DNA from: ZC4RG30 sp046347045
GTDB taxonomy: Bacteria; Pseudomonadota; Gammaproteobacteria; Steroidobacterales; Steroidobacteraceae
Direction of reading: 5' to 3'
Assembly (NCBI GenBank): GCA_046347045.1
Contig: JAXMGX010000002.1
Span: forward strand, 186,001-250,000
Length of the DNA: 64,000 bases
Below, in pieces: positions 7,466 through 16,484 of the stretch. The notes below the pieces were generated by a model. The model ran no database searches and had not been told where the DNA came from. It saw only the letters and a program-made list of their open reading frames with translations. Made by a program: the position numbers and the translations under genes. Numbering within the stretch: the stretch's first letter is position 1; each line of letters starts with the position of its first letter.

Positions 7466-8704
7466 CTATGCCTCGTATTCCTCCCCTGCACTATCCCAGA
7501 GCTTCTTAAATAGGGGCTGTAAAACTTCACTGACATGGTTTGTCGGTTGCACCTTCTCAACAGAATGATAAATGCGACCATCTACAATCGGCCCCTGCAA
7601 ACCCAATCCTTTCGGTTTCCGCACTTTCAGGTAGAGGTTGTGGATATTCTCAAATCCAACAAACAGCGAAAGGTGGTCAAAGACAAAGCCACTCTGACGG
7701 TAGAAGGCTAGATAGTTCTCTAGCGCATCCGCAAATTGAGCGGACACCATGCCTGCAAGAATGACTTCCTTCTCACCGTCATGTGCAACCAACGCCTGAT
7801 TGACGCCGACTAGCGCTCCCGTATTCTTCCTAAGCTGAGAAACACAGAGGGCGCGATTTTGCTGCGGATTCGAAACTATGTCGCCTGTAATCACGCCATC
7901 TTGATTTCGCGACACCCACTGCGTCCCTCTGGGACCGAAGGCCCGCAATGAAAAGTGATCGTTTACAGCCAGTCCCATTAAGTCTCTAAGACTTTCCGTT
8001 TTTGTTCCTGGCGTTGGGCGAAGCTCGATGTATGCCTGCGGAGCTTCCCTCCATACCACCTCGCCCTTGGAGCCAACCCCTGGGAGTCCAGCATCTACAT
8101 GAGCTATGACATGCCCATTGGGATATCGCCCGGTATCGATCGACTCAAATACCGATCCGACCTTCCCTTTGCCTTCCCCGTCAACCTTGCTCTGACCTTC
8201 CGCTCGGGATGCCGCTGCACCGAGAGCCTCAGTAAGAGACTTTACTAGCCATTCCCTAACCTTCTTCCGCTCCTCCTGCGAAGCGCCCTCTCTCAAACAA
8301 TAGGTGAGCGGCCATCGACGCGTCCGCAAATCGAACGGAAGCTCGTCCCTCTTTCCCGTAGCCTCGTTGAATAGCCCAACGATCCGCCTATCTCCGATTG
8401 CACGCAGCGCGTAACCCAGCTCGATAAGCACGTTTGCATTAGGCGAGCATCGTCCTTCGTCACTTCTGTAAGTAATGCTGAGGTCTGGGCAGAAGACGGC
8501 ACACGTATCTATCTTGTCAAAAATAACTCGCGACACATCGGGCATGCCGGAATACCCCTGGGTGTCCTTATCTAGAACTAACTTGTCGTCGGAGTGGACG
8601 GACTGATTGACTTTCGCAATTGCCTTCTCCAGGCACGACTCGATAAAGGTGCGATTGGTATTGTTCTGAAGCTCACTTTGCCATGCGTAGAATACGGTCT
8701 TCAT
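7466..8704 (-). CDS. Putative defence effector with N-terminal TIR/deoxyribosyltransferase-like domain
   Basis: A 412-aa protein. Its first ~150 residues form a Rossmann-like nucleotide-binding domain with FYAWQS at 5-10, LDKDTQGYSGMPDV around 44-56 and PNANVLIELGYAL at 88-100. The Glu95 context resembles the catalytic Glu of nucleoside 2-deoxyribosyltransferases and TIR NAD-cleaving enzymes. Domains of this type (YxWQS...TNRxFI) are common at the start of bacterial proteins in defence neighbourhoods. Residues about 165-412 form a mixed domain I do not recognise. Codon use and GC are lower than the flanking genes, which suggests recent transfer. It lies 39 nt downstream of a truncated gene on the same strand, a likely former partner. 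NADase activity is an inference. Confidence 0.6.
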   Translation of the reverse strand: MKTVFYAWQSELQNNTNRTFIESCLEKAIAKVNQSVHSDDKLVLDKDTQGYSGMPDVSRVIFDKIDTCAVFCPDLSITYRSDEGRCSPNANVLIELGYALRAIGDRRIVGLFNEATGKRDELPFDLRTRRWPLTYCLREGASQEERKKVREWLVKSLTEALGAAASRAEGQSKVDGEGKGKVGSVFESIDTGRYPNGHVIAHVDAGLPGVGSKGEVVWREAPQAYIELRPTPGTKTESLRDLMGLAVNDHFSLRAFGPRGTQWVSRNQDGVITGDIVSNPQQNRALCVSQLRKNTGALVGVNQALVAHDGEKEVILAGMVSAQFADALENYLAFYRQSGFVFDHLSLFVGFENIHNLYLKVRKPKGLGLQGPIVDGRIYHSVEKVQPTNHVSEVLQPLFKKLWDSAGEEYEA

Positions 8705-8743
8705 CGTGCACTCCCACGATGATTCCTAAACAACCTATTCACT

Positions 8744-9713
8744 TCATTCCCTCTCCACTTCCGATCCAGCGAGCTCCCTTAGTGATGCCGCAGGACGCTC
8801 AGAACCTTTTTTGAGGTACTCACTCACTGATAGACGAGCCGCCGCGCGACCAACATCTCCATGCCCCCAAAGGTTCCTTAGAATCTGCGTGATTGCCTCC
8901 GTTGGGTAGTCTGGCAACGATCCCTGAAGCATCAACATCCACAATTCATTCGCCCTAAGTGGATCACTCTCGCTGAGTCGCGCTAGGCTACGCAGCAACT
9001 CTGAGGAGTTGTGGTCTTCATTTGAATACGGCGCGACCTTCGCGAGTAGGGCCATACTATGGTCATCTAAGCGCTCGACAAATACTGACCACTTACACAA
9101 GTACGACGCCACAAGTCGCCCCTGTTTCGTAGAGACGTCCACTCTTTCGTGGATTGCATCCCAGAGGCGCAAGACCTTGGAGGTGAGCTCGGCGTCCCCT
9201 TCCTTTCTCAAAGTCCATACAAACCAGGCCAATTGACTCATTTCGTTCGGCTTGGCCCTATTCAACAGATAAGCGAGCAAGCTCTCTGACTTATCTAGAG
9301 TTTCGAAATCGTTCACATAGGCAATTACGATGTTCTGAATGACTTTGTCAGCCACCTTACTTTTTAGCGAAGGGTCGTCAAGCGCACGTACAAAGTCCCC
9401 GTGAACTTTCAGAAACTCGTACACATCTGGATAGACTTGCCTCACATAAGAGTAGCCCTGCATCGCACAACGCCATAGATCATAGTGGTCGCTGTCAAAT
9501 ATTTGAGGCAACTTCTCGGTCACCCATTCCCTCGACATGTACAGGAAGTTGGGCAGGTAATTCGCCACTAATGTTGAGAACTCGAAACGCCCATTTGCGC
9601 GATCGCGCAACTCGGCGTCGAAGTAGGGCTTGAAACGTTCCCAAATACGAGAATGCCCTGCCCCGGACCGATCGGCCAGGCGGCACGCCCTCAGTGTGAG
9701 ATTGATCAGTGCC
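8744..9713 (-). pseudogene. C-terminal fragment of a large helical-repeat protein, truncated by IS21
   Basis: About 323 codons remain, from ALINLTLRACRLADRSGAGH to the stop at 8744. Everything upstream in this frame is IS21 end sequence, so the 5' part is gone. The fragment is almost entirely alpha-helical and includes WVTEKLPQIFDSDHYDLWRC and AYLLNRAKPNEMSQLAWFVW. The spacing of W and P residues (a W, a P-x-F-D turn, then a W and an aromatic helix) recalls C-terminal helical domains of large SIR2- or NTPase-type defence proteins, but I cannot assign a family. Composition is AT-rich like the adjacent effector gene, so both probably arrived together. Confidence 0.6.
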
Positions 9714-9719
9714 TGTTGA

Positions 9720-9763
9720 TTTGCGCCTAAAGCTGACCCGGGATTTGCATCCAAAGTTGACCC
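9720..9763. repeat. Left-end double transposase-binding repeats of IS21
   Basis: Two copies, TTTGCGCCTAAAGCTGACCC at 9720-9739 and TTTGCATCCAAAGTTGACCC at 9744-9763, lie in tandem at the left end. Their counterparts in inverted orientation are at 12122-12141 and 12156-12175. Such repeats bind the transposase in IS21-family elements. Confidence 0.75.
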
Positions 9764-9786
9764 GCCTTGGTCGTTGTCAGTATCGC

Positions 9787-10562
9787 TCAGGAAGGGTTGG
9801 ATTTGCCTGTTCGTCGCTCCTTGCGGGGTTGGGTTGAGCTGTTCTTGAACCGGTAGCTGTCGTTGCCGGTCTCGACGATGTGGCAGTGATGAGTGAACCG
9901 GTCCAGCAGTGCGGTGGTCATCTTTGCGTCGCCGAACACGCTGGCCCACTCCGAGAAGCTCAGGTTGGTGGTCACCAGCACGCTGGTGCGCTCGTAGAGC
10001 TTGCTGAGCAGGTGGAACAGCAGCGCGCCGCCCGTCTGCGAGAACGGCAGGTAGCCCAGCTCATCCAGGATCACCAGGTCAGTGCTGGCGAGACCTCGAG
10101 CCAGATGCCCACTGCGGTTCAGCGCCTTCTCGGCCTCGAGCTGGTTGACCAGATCGACGGTGGAGAAGAACCGCACGCGCAGTCGATGATGCATCACGGC
10201 CTGGATGCCGATGGCGGTGGCCAGATGGGTTTTGCCGGTGCCAGGGCCGCCGACGAACACGACGTTGTGGGCACTGCGCAGGAACTGGCACTCGTGCAGG
10301 GTCTTGATGAGCGCGGCATCCACATCGCTGTGCTCGAACCGGAACCCGGCCAGATCACGGTGCGCGGGGAACCGCGCCCCTTGAGCTGGTAGTTGACCGA
10401 GCGCACTTCGCGCTCGGCAACCTCGGCCTTGATCAGGTCTTCCAGTATCGGGCGGGCTTGATTGAACGCAGGTCCATGCTGGGCCGACAGGTCATCCACC
10501 GCCTGGGCCATGCCATGGAGCTTCAGGGACTTGAGGGTGACGGCCAAGGTATCAACCGACAT
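9787..10562 (-). pseudogene. istB: IS21 helper ATPase IstB, one-base frameshift
   Basis: IstB is the AAA+ ATPase that assists the IstA transposase. The N-terminal part begins MSVDTLAVTLKSLKLHGMAQ at 10562 and runs to QLKG. There one G is missing from the G run near 10378-10382, and the frame shifts. The rest continues in another frame with Walker A GGPGTGKTHLA, Walker B LVILDELGYLPF and sensor-like TTNLSFSEW, ending at 9787. Restoring one base would give a full-length IstB of about 258 aa. A sequencing error in the homopolymer is possible, but two similar lesions in istA make genuine decay plausible. Confidence 0.8.
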
Positions 10563-12076
10563 GGCGATCTCCCAGCAGGTTGTCGTAGCGATCCACGTTG
10601 GCCTGTGGCTCTTCCTGCAATGCCAGGTGCGCCGGCGTGTGGATGGGCGCAGGCGCATCCGTGGCCAGCAGCCGGCTCAGCAGGTTCAGGATGTGCGGCT
10701 TGGAGACGGTGCCGGACTCCAGCGCCAGCTCCACCGCGCACAGCACGGCCTGCTCGTCATGGCGCAGCACCAGTGCGAGGATCTCCACCATCTCCCGATC
10801 CCCGCCCGGGCGCTTGAGCAGCACGGCCTGCAGTCGCCGGAACCCGTCCGGGAACGTGGCGAACGGCGCGCCGTTGCGCAGCGCGCCGGGCTTGCGCTGG
10901 ATGACGGCCAGGTAATGGCGCCAGTCGTAGATCGTGCGCGCCGCGTTGCTGCTGTGATCGCGCGTGAACAGCCGCGCATGCTCGGCGATGATCTGCCCTT
11001 CGGCCACCACGACGAGCCGGTCGGCATAGGCATGCACGCTCACGGGCCGGTTGGCGAAGGAGGCCGGGACGCTGTAGCGGTTGCGCTCGAAGGCGATCAG
11101 GCAGGTGGGCGAGACGCGCTTGGTGTCCTCGACATATCCGTCGAACGGCGATGGCGCGTGCATCAGGTGCGGCTGCTCCTCGGCGAGCACCTCGGCCACG
11201 GTGCGATGCGACTGCTCGGGATGCTTGATCTGGCTCCACTGCGCGATGCAGCGCCGCTGCAGCCAGTCGTTGAGCGCGGGCAGGTCCGGGAACCGGGGCA
11301 CCTCGTGCCAGATGCGCGGCCTCGCATCGCGAACGTTCTTCTCGATCTGGCCCTTCTCCCAGCCCGCGGCCGGGTTGCAGAAGTCCGCATCGAACAGGAA
11401 GTGGGCGGTCATGGCCCGGAAGCGCGCGTTGACGGTGCGCTCCTTGCCGCGCCCGACCTTGTCCACGGCGGTCTTCATGTTGTCGTAGATGCCGCGCCGG
11501 GCACGCCGCCAAAGACGGCGAAGGCGTGGTTGTGGGCATCGAAGAGCATCTCGTGGCTCTGCTGCGGATAGGCCCGCAGCAGGAACGCACGGCTGTGGCT
11601 GAGCTTGAACTGCGCCACGTAGAACTTGCAGCGCTCACCACCGATGACCGCCCAGTCCTCGCTCCAGTCGAACTGGAACGCCTCTCCCGGCGCGAACACC
11701 AGAGGCACGAACGTGCCGCGGCTGGTGCGCTCTGCCTCCTGCTGCCTGCGCTGCCACTGCCGGGCAAAGGCCGCCACCCGGTCGTACGATCCGCGATAAC
11801 CCAGCGCCTGCAGATCCTGATAAAGCTGGCGCCAGTTGCGCCGAAGCTTGCGGCCGCGGCCGGCCTCGCGCTCCAGCCAGCAGGCCAACATGTCGGCAAA
11901 CGGGTCGAGCTTGCTCGGGCTCTTGCGCTGCGGGTAGACAGGCTCCACCACGCCACTGGCCGGTACTTGCGGATGGTGTTCCGGGACAGCTTGGTGCGCC
12001 GGGCAATCTCGCGGATCGGCACCCCTTCGCGCAGGTGCCAGCGTCGAATAACACTCAATATCGCCACGTCGATCAC
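10552..12076 (-). pseudogene. istA: IS21 transposase IstA, two one-base frameshifts
   Basis: The reading frame starts MIDVAILSVIRRWHLREGVP at 12076 with an N-terminal HTH (IREIARRTKLSRNTIRKY). It shifts near 11960 to a second frame carrying the first part of the DDE domain (GEAFQFDWSEDWAVIGG). It shifts again near 11495, in a CCC/GGC run before IYDNMKTAVDKV, to a third frame that runs to the stop at 10552. Each shift corresponds to one missing base. Joined, the product would be a normal IstA of about 507 aa. It overlaps istB by 11 nt, as is usual in IS21. As read, no functional transposase is made. Confidence 0.8.
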
Positions 12077-12158
12077 TCCAGAAATCTCCTGCCCCTGAGA
12101 GCAGGATGGGGGTGTACACGTGGGTCAAAATTGGATGCAAATACCCCTTACAGACGGG

Positions 12159-13271
12159 TCAGTATTGGGTGCAAATCAACATGCCGTTCGGCACGACGAC
12201 GGCGGCGCGCGCCGGGCGGCCCGCCAAAGTCGGCTGGCGCTTGAGCTTGCGCATGATGAGTTGCAGGAACAGCAGCGCCGTTTCCGCCGTCTGGCGATCC
12301 TCGGGGAAGTTGCCTTGAATCCCTTTCTCTTCCTCCCCGCCGAAAGGCGGGTTAGTGAGGATCACGTCCACGCGCTCCTTCTCGCCGATTTCGGAGAGCC
12401 TGAAGCGCAGCGCGTTGCCGGGGTCGATCTGCGGCGCGTCGAGTCCGTGCAGCAGCAGGTTCATCTGGCAAAGAAGATAGGGAAGCGATTTCGGCTCGCA
12501 GCCCGCGATGGTCCTGGTCTGTAGCTTCTTGCGGTCGGCGACGGTCTTCACCTGTTTCTCAAGGTGGCTGTACGCCTCGACGAGGAAGCCGCCGGTGCCG
12601 CTCGCAGGATCGAGCACGGTTTCACCAAGGTGCGGGTCCGTGACTTCGACCATGAAACGGACGACGGCGCGGGGCGTGTAGAACTCGCCGGAGTCTCCCG
12701 CCGCGTCGCGCATTTCGCGGAGCATGGATTCGTAAAGCGCGCCTAGCGTGTGCAGCTCGTCGGACGACGTAAAGTGAATCCCGCCGACCTTGTTCACGAT
12801 GTCGCGCAGCAGATACCCGCTCTTCATGCGGTTGTCGACGCCCTTGAACACGGTGGCGATCACGTCGCGGCGGTTGTCGCCATTGGAGCTTGAAAGCCCT
12901 CGCAAATACGCGAACAGGCCCGGCCCCTTCTTTCCGTCGGCCCGCACGGCTTCATCGTTGTTGATGAAGGCGAGAAGTTCGTCGCCGGTGATGCCTTGAG
13001 GGTCGGCAGCCCAGTCGCGCCAGCGACAGGGCTTGTCGATGGCGGGTTTGAACTTCTCGCCCGCGAGCTTGGCCTCCTCCTCGCGCTGCTGTTCGAGGTC
13101 GTCGAGGAATTTGAGGAACATGATCCAGGTCAGGAGCGGCAGACGGTCGAGGTCGCCGTTCAATCCCTTGTCCTTGCGCATGATGTCGCGGGCGCTTTTG
13201 AGGAGGCTGCCGAGCATCTGCGAGGTGGTCATCGGGGCGGCGGCCTTGCCGCTCTTCTTAGCTTTGGCCAT
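12159..13271 (-). CDS. hsdM: Type I restriction-modification DNA methyltransferase subunit HsdM, 3' truncated by IS21
   Basis: HsdM N6-adenine methylase, with authentic sequence ending at 12182-12185; the last few residues (ICTQY) come from the IS. The N-terminal helical HsdM_N domain (MLGSLLKSARDIMRKDKGLN) is followed by the AdoMet-binding motif DPASGTGGFLVEAY near residue 222 and the catalytic NPPF near residue 310. The break falls at VVVPNG, a conserved point after the catalytic core, so roughly the last quarter of a ~490-aa protein is missing. It starts inside the end of hsdR (14-nt overlap). The missing part includes helices that dock on HsdS, so activity is unlikely. Confidence 0.88.
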   Translation of the reverse strand: MAKAKKSGKAAAPMTTSQMLGSLLKSARDIMRKDKGLNGDLDRLPLLTWIMFLKFLDDLEQQREEEAKLAGEKFKPAIDKPCRWRDWAADPQGITGDELLAFINNDEAVRADGKKGPGLFAYLRGLSSSNGDNRRDVIATVFKGVDNRMKSGYLLRDIVNKVGGIHFTSSDELHTLGALYESMLREMRDAAGDSGEFYTPRAVVRFMVEVTDPHLGETVLDPASGTGGFLVEAYSHLEKQVKTVADRKKLQTRTIAGCEPKSLPYLLCQMNLLLHGLDAPQIDPGNALRFRLSEIGEKERVDVILTNPPFGGEEEKGIQGNFPEDRQTAETALLFLQLIMRKLKRQPTLAGRPARAAVVVPNGMLICTQY

Positions 13272-15630
13272 AGAGGAGTTCTTGCAGGTCGTTTACGGCT
13301 TGCCGGAGTTGTTCCGGGCCGCCGAAGAGCTTGATGATTTCGGCAGGCTGGCCGTGGGTTGAAATTGGTGGAACCTTGAGCACATCCGGCAGGAGGAATT
13401 GCGCGTCGCCGTGCTCCGCATACTTTTCCAGCAGCTCGTCGAGTATCTGACGGGCTTCCGGGGAGAACTTCTCGAAGTAGTCCTTGCGCTCGGATTTGAG
13501 CCGCTGCGCCCGCTCACGGCGGGAGCGCAGCGGCGCGTTGAAGGCGAGATGACAGAGAAGGTCGAAGGGATCCGCCTCGATCTGTCCGGTCTGTTCGGCC
13601 AGCAGCGCGAAGTCGATACCGCGCTCGGAAAGGGCCGCGATGATTTCAGCGCGCTGCGTGGCATTCGACCAGCGCGAGCGCAGGTCGGCGGAAGTGGGTG
13701 CAATGGAGCGGACGCTCTCCGCCGCGTAATCGCTGTAGCGGACAACGCGAAGCTGGCGTCCGTTGGGGTCGAGCTCATGCACCAGGTGGGCGACGATCTC
13801 GACTTGGCCGCCGTCGAAGTAGAACTTGCGCGGGGCTTCATCGCCCGGCGGCTCGATGATTCCACCCGGCTCATAGGTTCCAGGCTCTTCCGCAACTTCG
13901 AAGACTGTGTCTGTTGCCCCTATGGTATTGCCCTCATCATCCACTCGATTCTCGGTGATAAGGACGGGATCCCCGTCGAATTCCGGGTCGGCGAACATGC
14001 GGGTTGCCGATCCGGTGTAGTCGAGGATGTTGAACCAGAGCTTGCCGTAGTCGTCGCGCAAGCGCGTGCCGCGCCCAATGATCTGCTTGAACTCGCTCAT
14101 GGAGCCGACGATGCGGGCGAGGACGACGTTCTTGCAGGTGGGCGCATCGACGCCGGTCGTGAGCAGTTGCGAGGAAGTCAGGATGACGGGTGTCGCCTTC
14201 TCAAGGTCCTGGAAGCTGGACAGATGCCCGCGCCCGATGGCTCCCTCGTCCGCCGTTACCCGGCAAACGTAGTCGGGGTACTGCGCCACGAGATCGGCGT
14301 TGAGGTTGACGAGGGCTTCGCGCATTTCGGAGGCGTGTTCCTGGTCCACGCAGAACACGATGGTCTTGGCGAGGCGGTCGTTGGTTTTGAGGAAGTCCGT
14401 CAGATGGCGGGCTATCGCCTGCGTGCGGGCGCGCAGGGCGATCACGCGCTCGAAGTCCCTGGTCTGGTATTCGTCGTCCGGGATCGCCCGCCCGTAGCGG
14501 TCGAGTTCATGCTGGCTGGGCCGCCACCCAGCGGCGTCCCACTGCGTCACCACCCGATGCACGCGGTAGGGAGCGAGGAAGCCATCGTCGATGCCTTGCC
14601 GGAGACTGTATTGATAGAGGGGGTTGCCGAAATACAGATAGGTGTCGCGGCTTTCCTCGCGCAGCGGGGTCGCCGTCATGCCGAGCTGATAGGCGGACTT
14701 GAAGTGTTCCAGGATGACGCGCCACGAGCTGTCATCACGGGCGCTGCCCCGGTGACATTCATCTACGATCACGAGGTCGAAGAAGTTGGGCGGGTAGTCG
14801 CGGAACAAGCCGTCACGGCGCTCGTCTTCAGCGAGTGCCTGATAGATGGCGAAATACATCTCGCGGCTCTTGATGATTTCGCCGGATTCGATCTTGTGCC
14901 GGGCGTCGCCGAAGGGGCTGAAGTCCTTATCCTTCGGGTCGTCGATCAGGATGTTGCGGTCGGCAAGGAAGAGGATGCGGGGCTTGCGGTGCTCGCCGGT
15001 CGCGTTCCAGCGGGTCGACCAGAGCTTCCAGCAAATCTGAAAGGCCACGGTCGTCTTGCCCGTGCCGGTCGCCATGGTGAGGAGAAGGCGGCGCTTCCCG
15101 CCAAGGATCGCCTCGACGGTGCGGTTAATGGCGATCTGCTGGTAGTAGCGCGGCGTTTTGCCGCCGACGGTGTTGTAAGGGGCGAGCAGGTGCTCTACCT
15201 GCGCGGGGGCCGTGATCTTGCTCCCGGCCTGATACCGCTGCCAGAGGTCTTCGGGTTTGGGGAAGTCCGGGACGCGGGTTTCCGTGCCGTGGAAGTAGTC
15301 GATCTCGATGATGTCCTTGCCGTTGGTGGCGTAGGCGAATTTCAGGCCCAGCATTTCGGCATAGGTTCGCGCCTGCTGGACGGCATCGGCGGCAGACTTG
15401 TAGCTGGCCTTGGCCTCGACCACGGCGAGCGGAAAATCCCGGGTATAACGGAGGAGGTAATCGACGCGTTTGGGAGGCTTGCGGACGAAGCCTTTGCCGA
15501 CGGGAATGACACGGCCATCGGTGACTGTCCGCTGCTCGGCGATGGAACAGGGATCGTTTTCCCAGCCCGCCGCCTGGAGTTTCGGCACCACGAACTTGCG
15601 GCATGTGTCGGCTTCGTTGCTCATCGTCAT
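13258..15630 (-). CDS. hsdR: Type I restriction-modification enzyme R subunit HsdR (EcoEI-like)
   Basis: A 790-aa restriction/translocation subunit. The N-terminal nuclease domain shows the PD-(D/E)xK pattern D57...E72-A-K74 (RVDYLL, VEAKAS). The helicase motor has Walker A ATGTGKTT (~187-194), DECH at 290-293 and GMTATPLREE as motif III, then the second RecA domain and an EcoEI-type C-terminal region. The frame is complete. It is the first gene of an hsdR-hsdM order, and the specificity gene hsdS that should follow is absent. Without HsdS and full HsdM the motor cannot be directed to sites, so restriction should be silent. A second ATG six bases in (15624) is an equally good start. Confidence 0.9.
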   Translation of the reverse strand: MTMSNEADTCRKFVVPKLQAAGWENDPCSIAEQRTVTDGRVIPVGKGFVRKPPKRVDYLLRYTRDFPLAVVEAKASYKSAADAVQQARTYAEMLGLKFAYATNGKDIIEIDYFHGTETRVPDFPKPEDLWQRYQAGSKITAPAQVEHLLAPYNTVGGKTPRYYQQIAINRTVEAILGGKRRLLLTMATGTGKTTVAFQICWKLWSTRWNATGEHRKPRILFLADRNILIDDPKDKDFSPFGDARHKIESGEIIKSREMYFAIYQALAEDERRDGLFRDYPPNFFDLVIVDECHRGSARDDSSWRVILEHFKSAYQLGMTATPLREESRDTYLYFGNPLYQYSLRQGIDDGFLAPYRVHRVVTQWDAAGWRPSQHELDRYGRAIPDDEYQTRDFERVIALRARTQAIARHLTDFLKTNDRLAKTIVFCVDQEHASEMREALVNLNADLVAQYPDYVCRVTADEGAIGRGHLSSFQDLEKATPVILTSSQLLTTGVDAPTCKNVVLARIVGSMSEFKQIIGRGTRLRDDYGKLWFNILDYTGSATRMFADPEFDGDPVLITENRVDDEGNTIGATDTVFEVAEEPGTYEPGGIIEPPGDEAPRKFYFDGGQVEIVAHLVHELDPNGRQLRVVRYSDYAAESVRSIAPTSADLRSRWSNATQRAEIIAALSERGIDFALLAEQTGQIEADPFDLLCHLAFNAPLRSRRERAQRLKSERKDYFEKFSPEARQILDELLEKYAEHGDAQFLLPDVLKVPPISTHGQPAEIIKLFGGPEQLRQAVNDLQELLYGQS

Positions 15631-15681
15631 TTGTGGAGCAGAGCGTTCAGTGCAGACATTCCTACGCGCAGCCCCTTGATC

Positions 15682-16110
15682 TCAGGTGGGTACTAGCAAT
15701 TCAATCGCCGCTGCCGGCGCAATGATCTGGAACCGCACTTGCCCGCCGAGGTTCAGCAGATCTCTGTCGCCCGTCACAAGCCAGTGCGCCGCACCGACTG
15801 CCGCGAGGTCGAGGAATATCTGATCCTTCTCGTCTCGGCACACGGGCACCTCGGGTTTGCTCTTCCAGGGAGCCACGACTTCCCCATATGGCAGGTAGTC
15901 CGCCAACAACTCTTCGCGTTCTTCCGGCGTGAGCTTGAACTTGGGGTAGGCCAGCACGCGCAGTAGCTCCTCCGCAGTTTGCGCACACAGCAGCGGCGTC
16001 ACCACGCCGGACTGCCACGCCGTGCGCAACGGCACCAAGCGGCCATTGACGAACAACAACGCCGACAGGACGGTGTTGGTGTCGAGTACAACCCGTCTGG
16101 CCTCAACCAT
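15682..16110 (-). CDS. PIN-domain toxin (putative toxin-antitoxin ribonuclease)
   Basis: A 142-aa PIN-fold protein of the 'putative toxin-antitoxin system toxin component, PIN family' type. Acidic metal-binding residues are seen in VLDTNTVLSALL (Asp10), AEELLRVLAYP, CRDEKDQIFLDLA and TGDRDLL, giving the usual four-acid active site for RNA cleavage. It overlaps the upstream antitoxin by one nucleotide, so the two are translationally coupled. It sits 51 nt upstream of hsdR on the same strand, so the pair may stabilise the restriction module and the mobile element. Confidence 0.8.
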   Translation of the reverse strand: MVEARRVVLDTNTVLSALLFVNGRLVPLRTAWQSGVVTPLLCAQTAEELLRVLAYPKFKLTPEEREELLADYLPYGEVVAPWKSKPEVPVCRDEKDQIFLDLAAVGAAHWLVTGDRDLLNLGGQVRFQIIAPAAAIELLVPT

Positions 16111-16343
16111 TAGCGCTGGTTGCCCGTACTACGCGCCCACGTGACGGCCGCTTCCACGTCCTCTTCCGAAATCTCCAGTTCGGCCAGTTTGGCGCGAACC
16201 GCGTCTGCCCTCTGTATCCGCACCGGAGTAAGGACGATTTGCCCGTCTTCAGCACGGATCTCGTAGTAACGAGGGTCACCTACCGCCTTGGTGACGGCCT
16301 TAGGGAGGGTCAATTGGTTCTTGGCAGTCATCTTGGCGAGCAT
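16110..16343 (-). CDS. AbrB/MazE-like antitoxin
   Basis: A 77-aa protein with an N-terminal swapped-hairpin AbrB DNA-binding domain (KMTAKNQLTLPKAVTKAVG, then YYEIRAEDGQIVLTPV) and a C-terminal acidic helix (EISEEDVEAAVTWARSTG) suited to wrap the PIN toxin. The ATG at 16343 and another at 16331 are both possible starts. Antitoxins of this kind repress their own promoter, which would lie in 16344-16420. Confidence 0.8.
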   Translation of the reverse strand: MLAKMTAKNQLTLPKAVTKAVGDPRYYEIRAEDGQIVLTPVRIQRADAVRAKLAELEISEEDVEAAVTWARSTGNQR

Positions 16344-16484
16344 GAGTTTCTTCCGGATGAAAGAAAGGAATCCTTACTTTATCAGATTCCAAACTTTCCG
16401 CAATTCCACTGTCGCAAGCGACCCGCCCGCCTTCAGAGCCCCTGTTGAGAATTCCCGTTTCCAGGTTATTGCGTCGTCCGAAAT

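Larger units (their letters stand above)
9714..12181 (-). mobile_element. IS21-family insertion sequence, 2468 bp, with inactivating frameshifts
   Basis: Both ends begin TGTTGATTTGC, and each end carries two copies of a ~20-bp repeat of the type TTTGCATCCAAAGTTGACCC: at 9720-9739 and 9744-9763 on the left, and inverted at 12122-12141 and 12156-12175 on the right. This is the multiple terminal repeat structure of IS21 elements. It encodes istA and istB on the minus strand. TGCC flanks both borders (9710-9713 and 12182-12185), as a 4-bp target duplication would. The genes on either side do not join into one reading frame, so the flanks are not a simple pre-insertion site. Confidence 0.85.

Noticed and set aside
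13399..15696. 765-codon plus-strand open frame
   Set aside because: Antisense shadow of hsdR.
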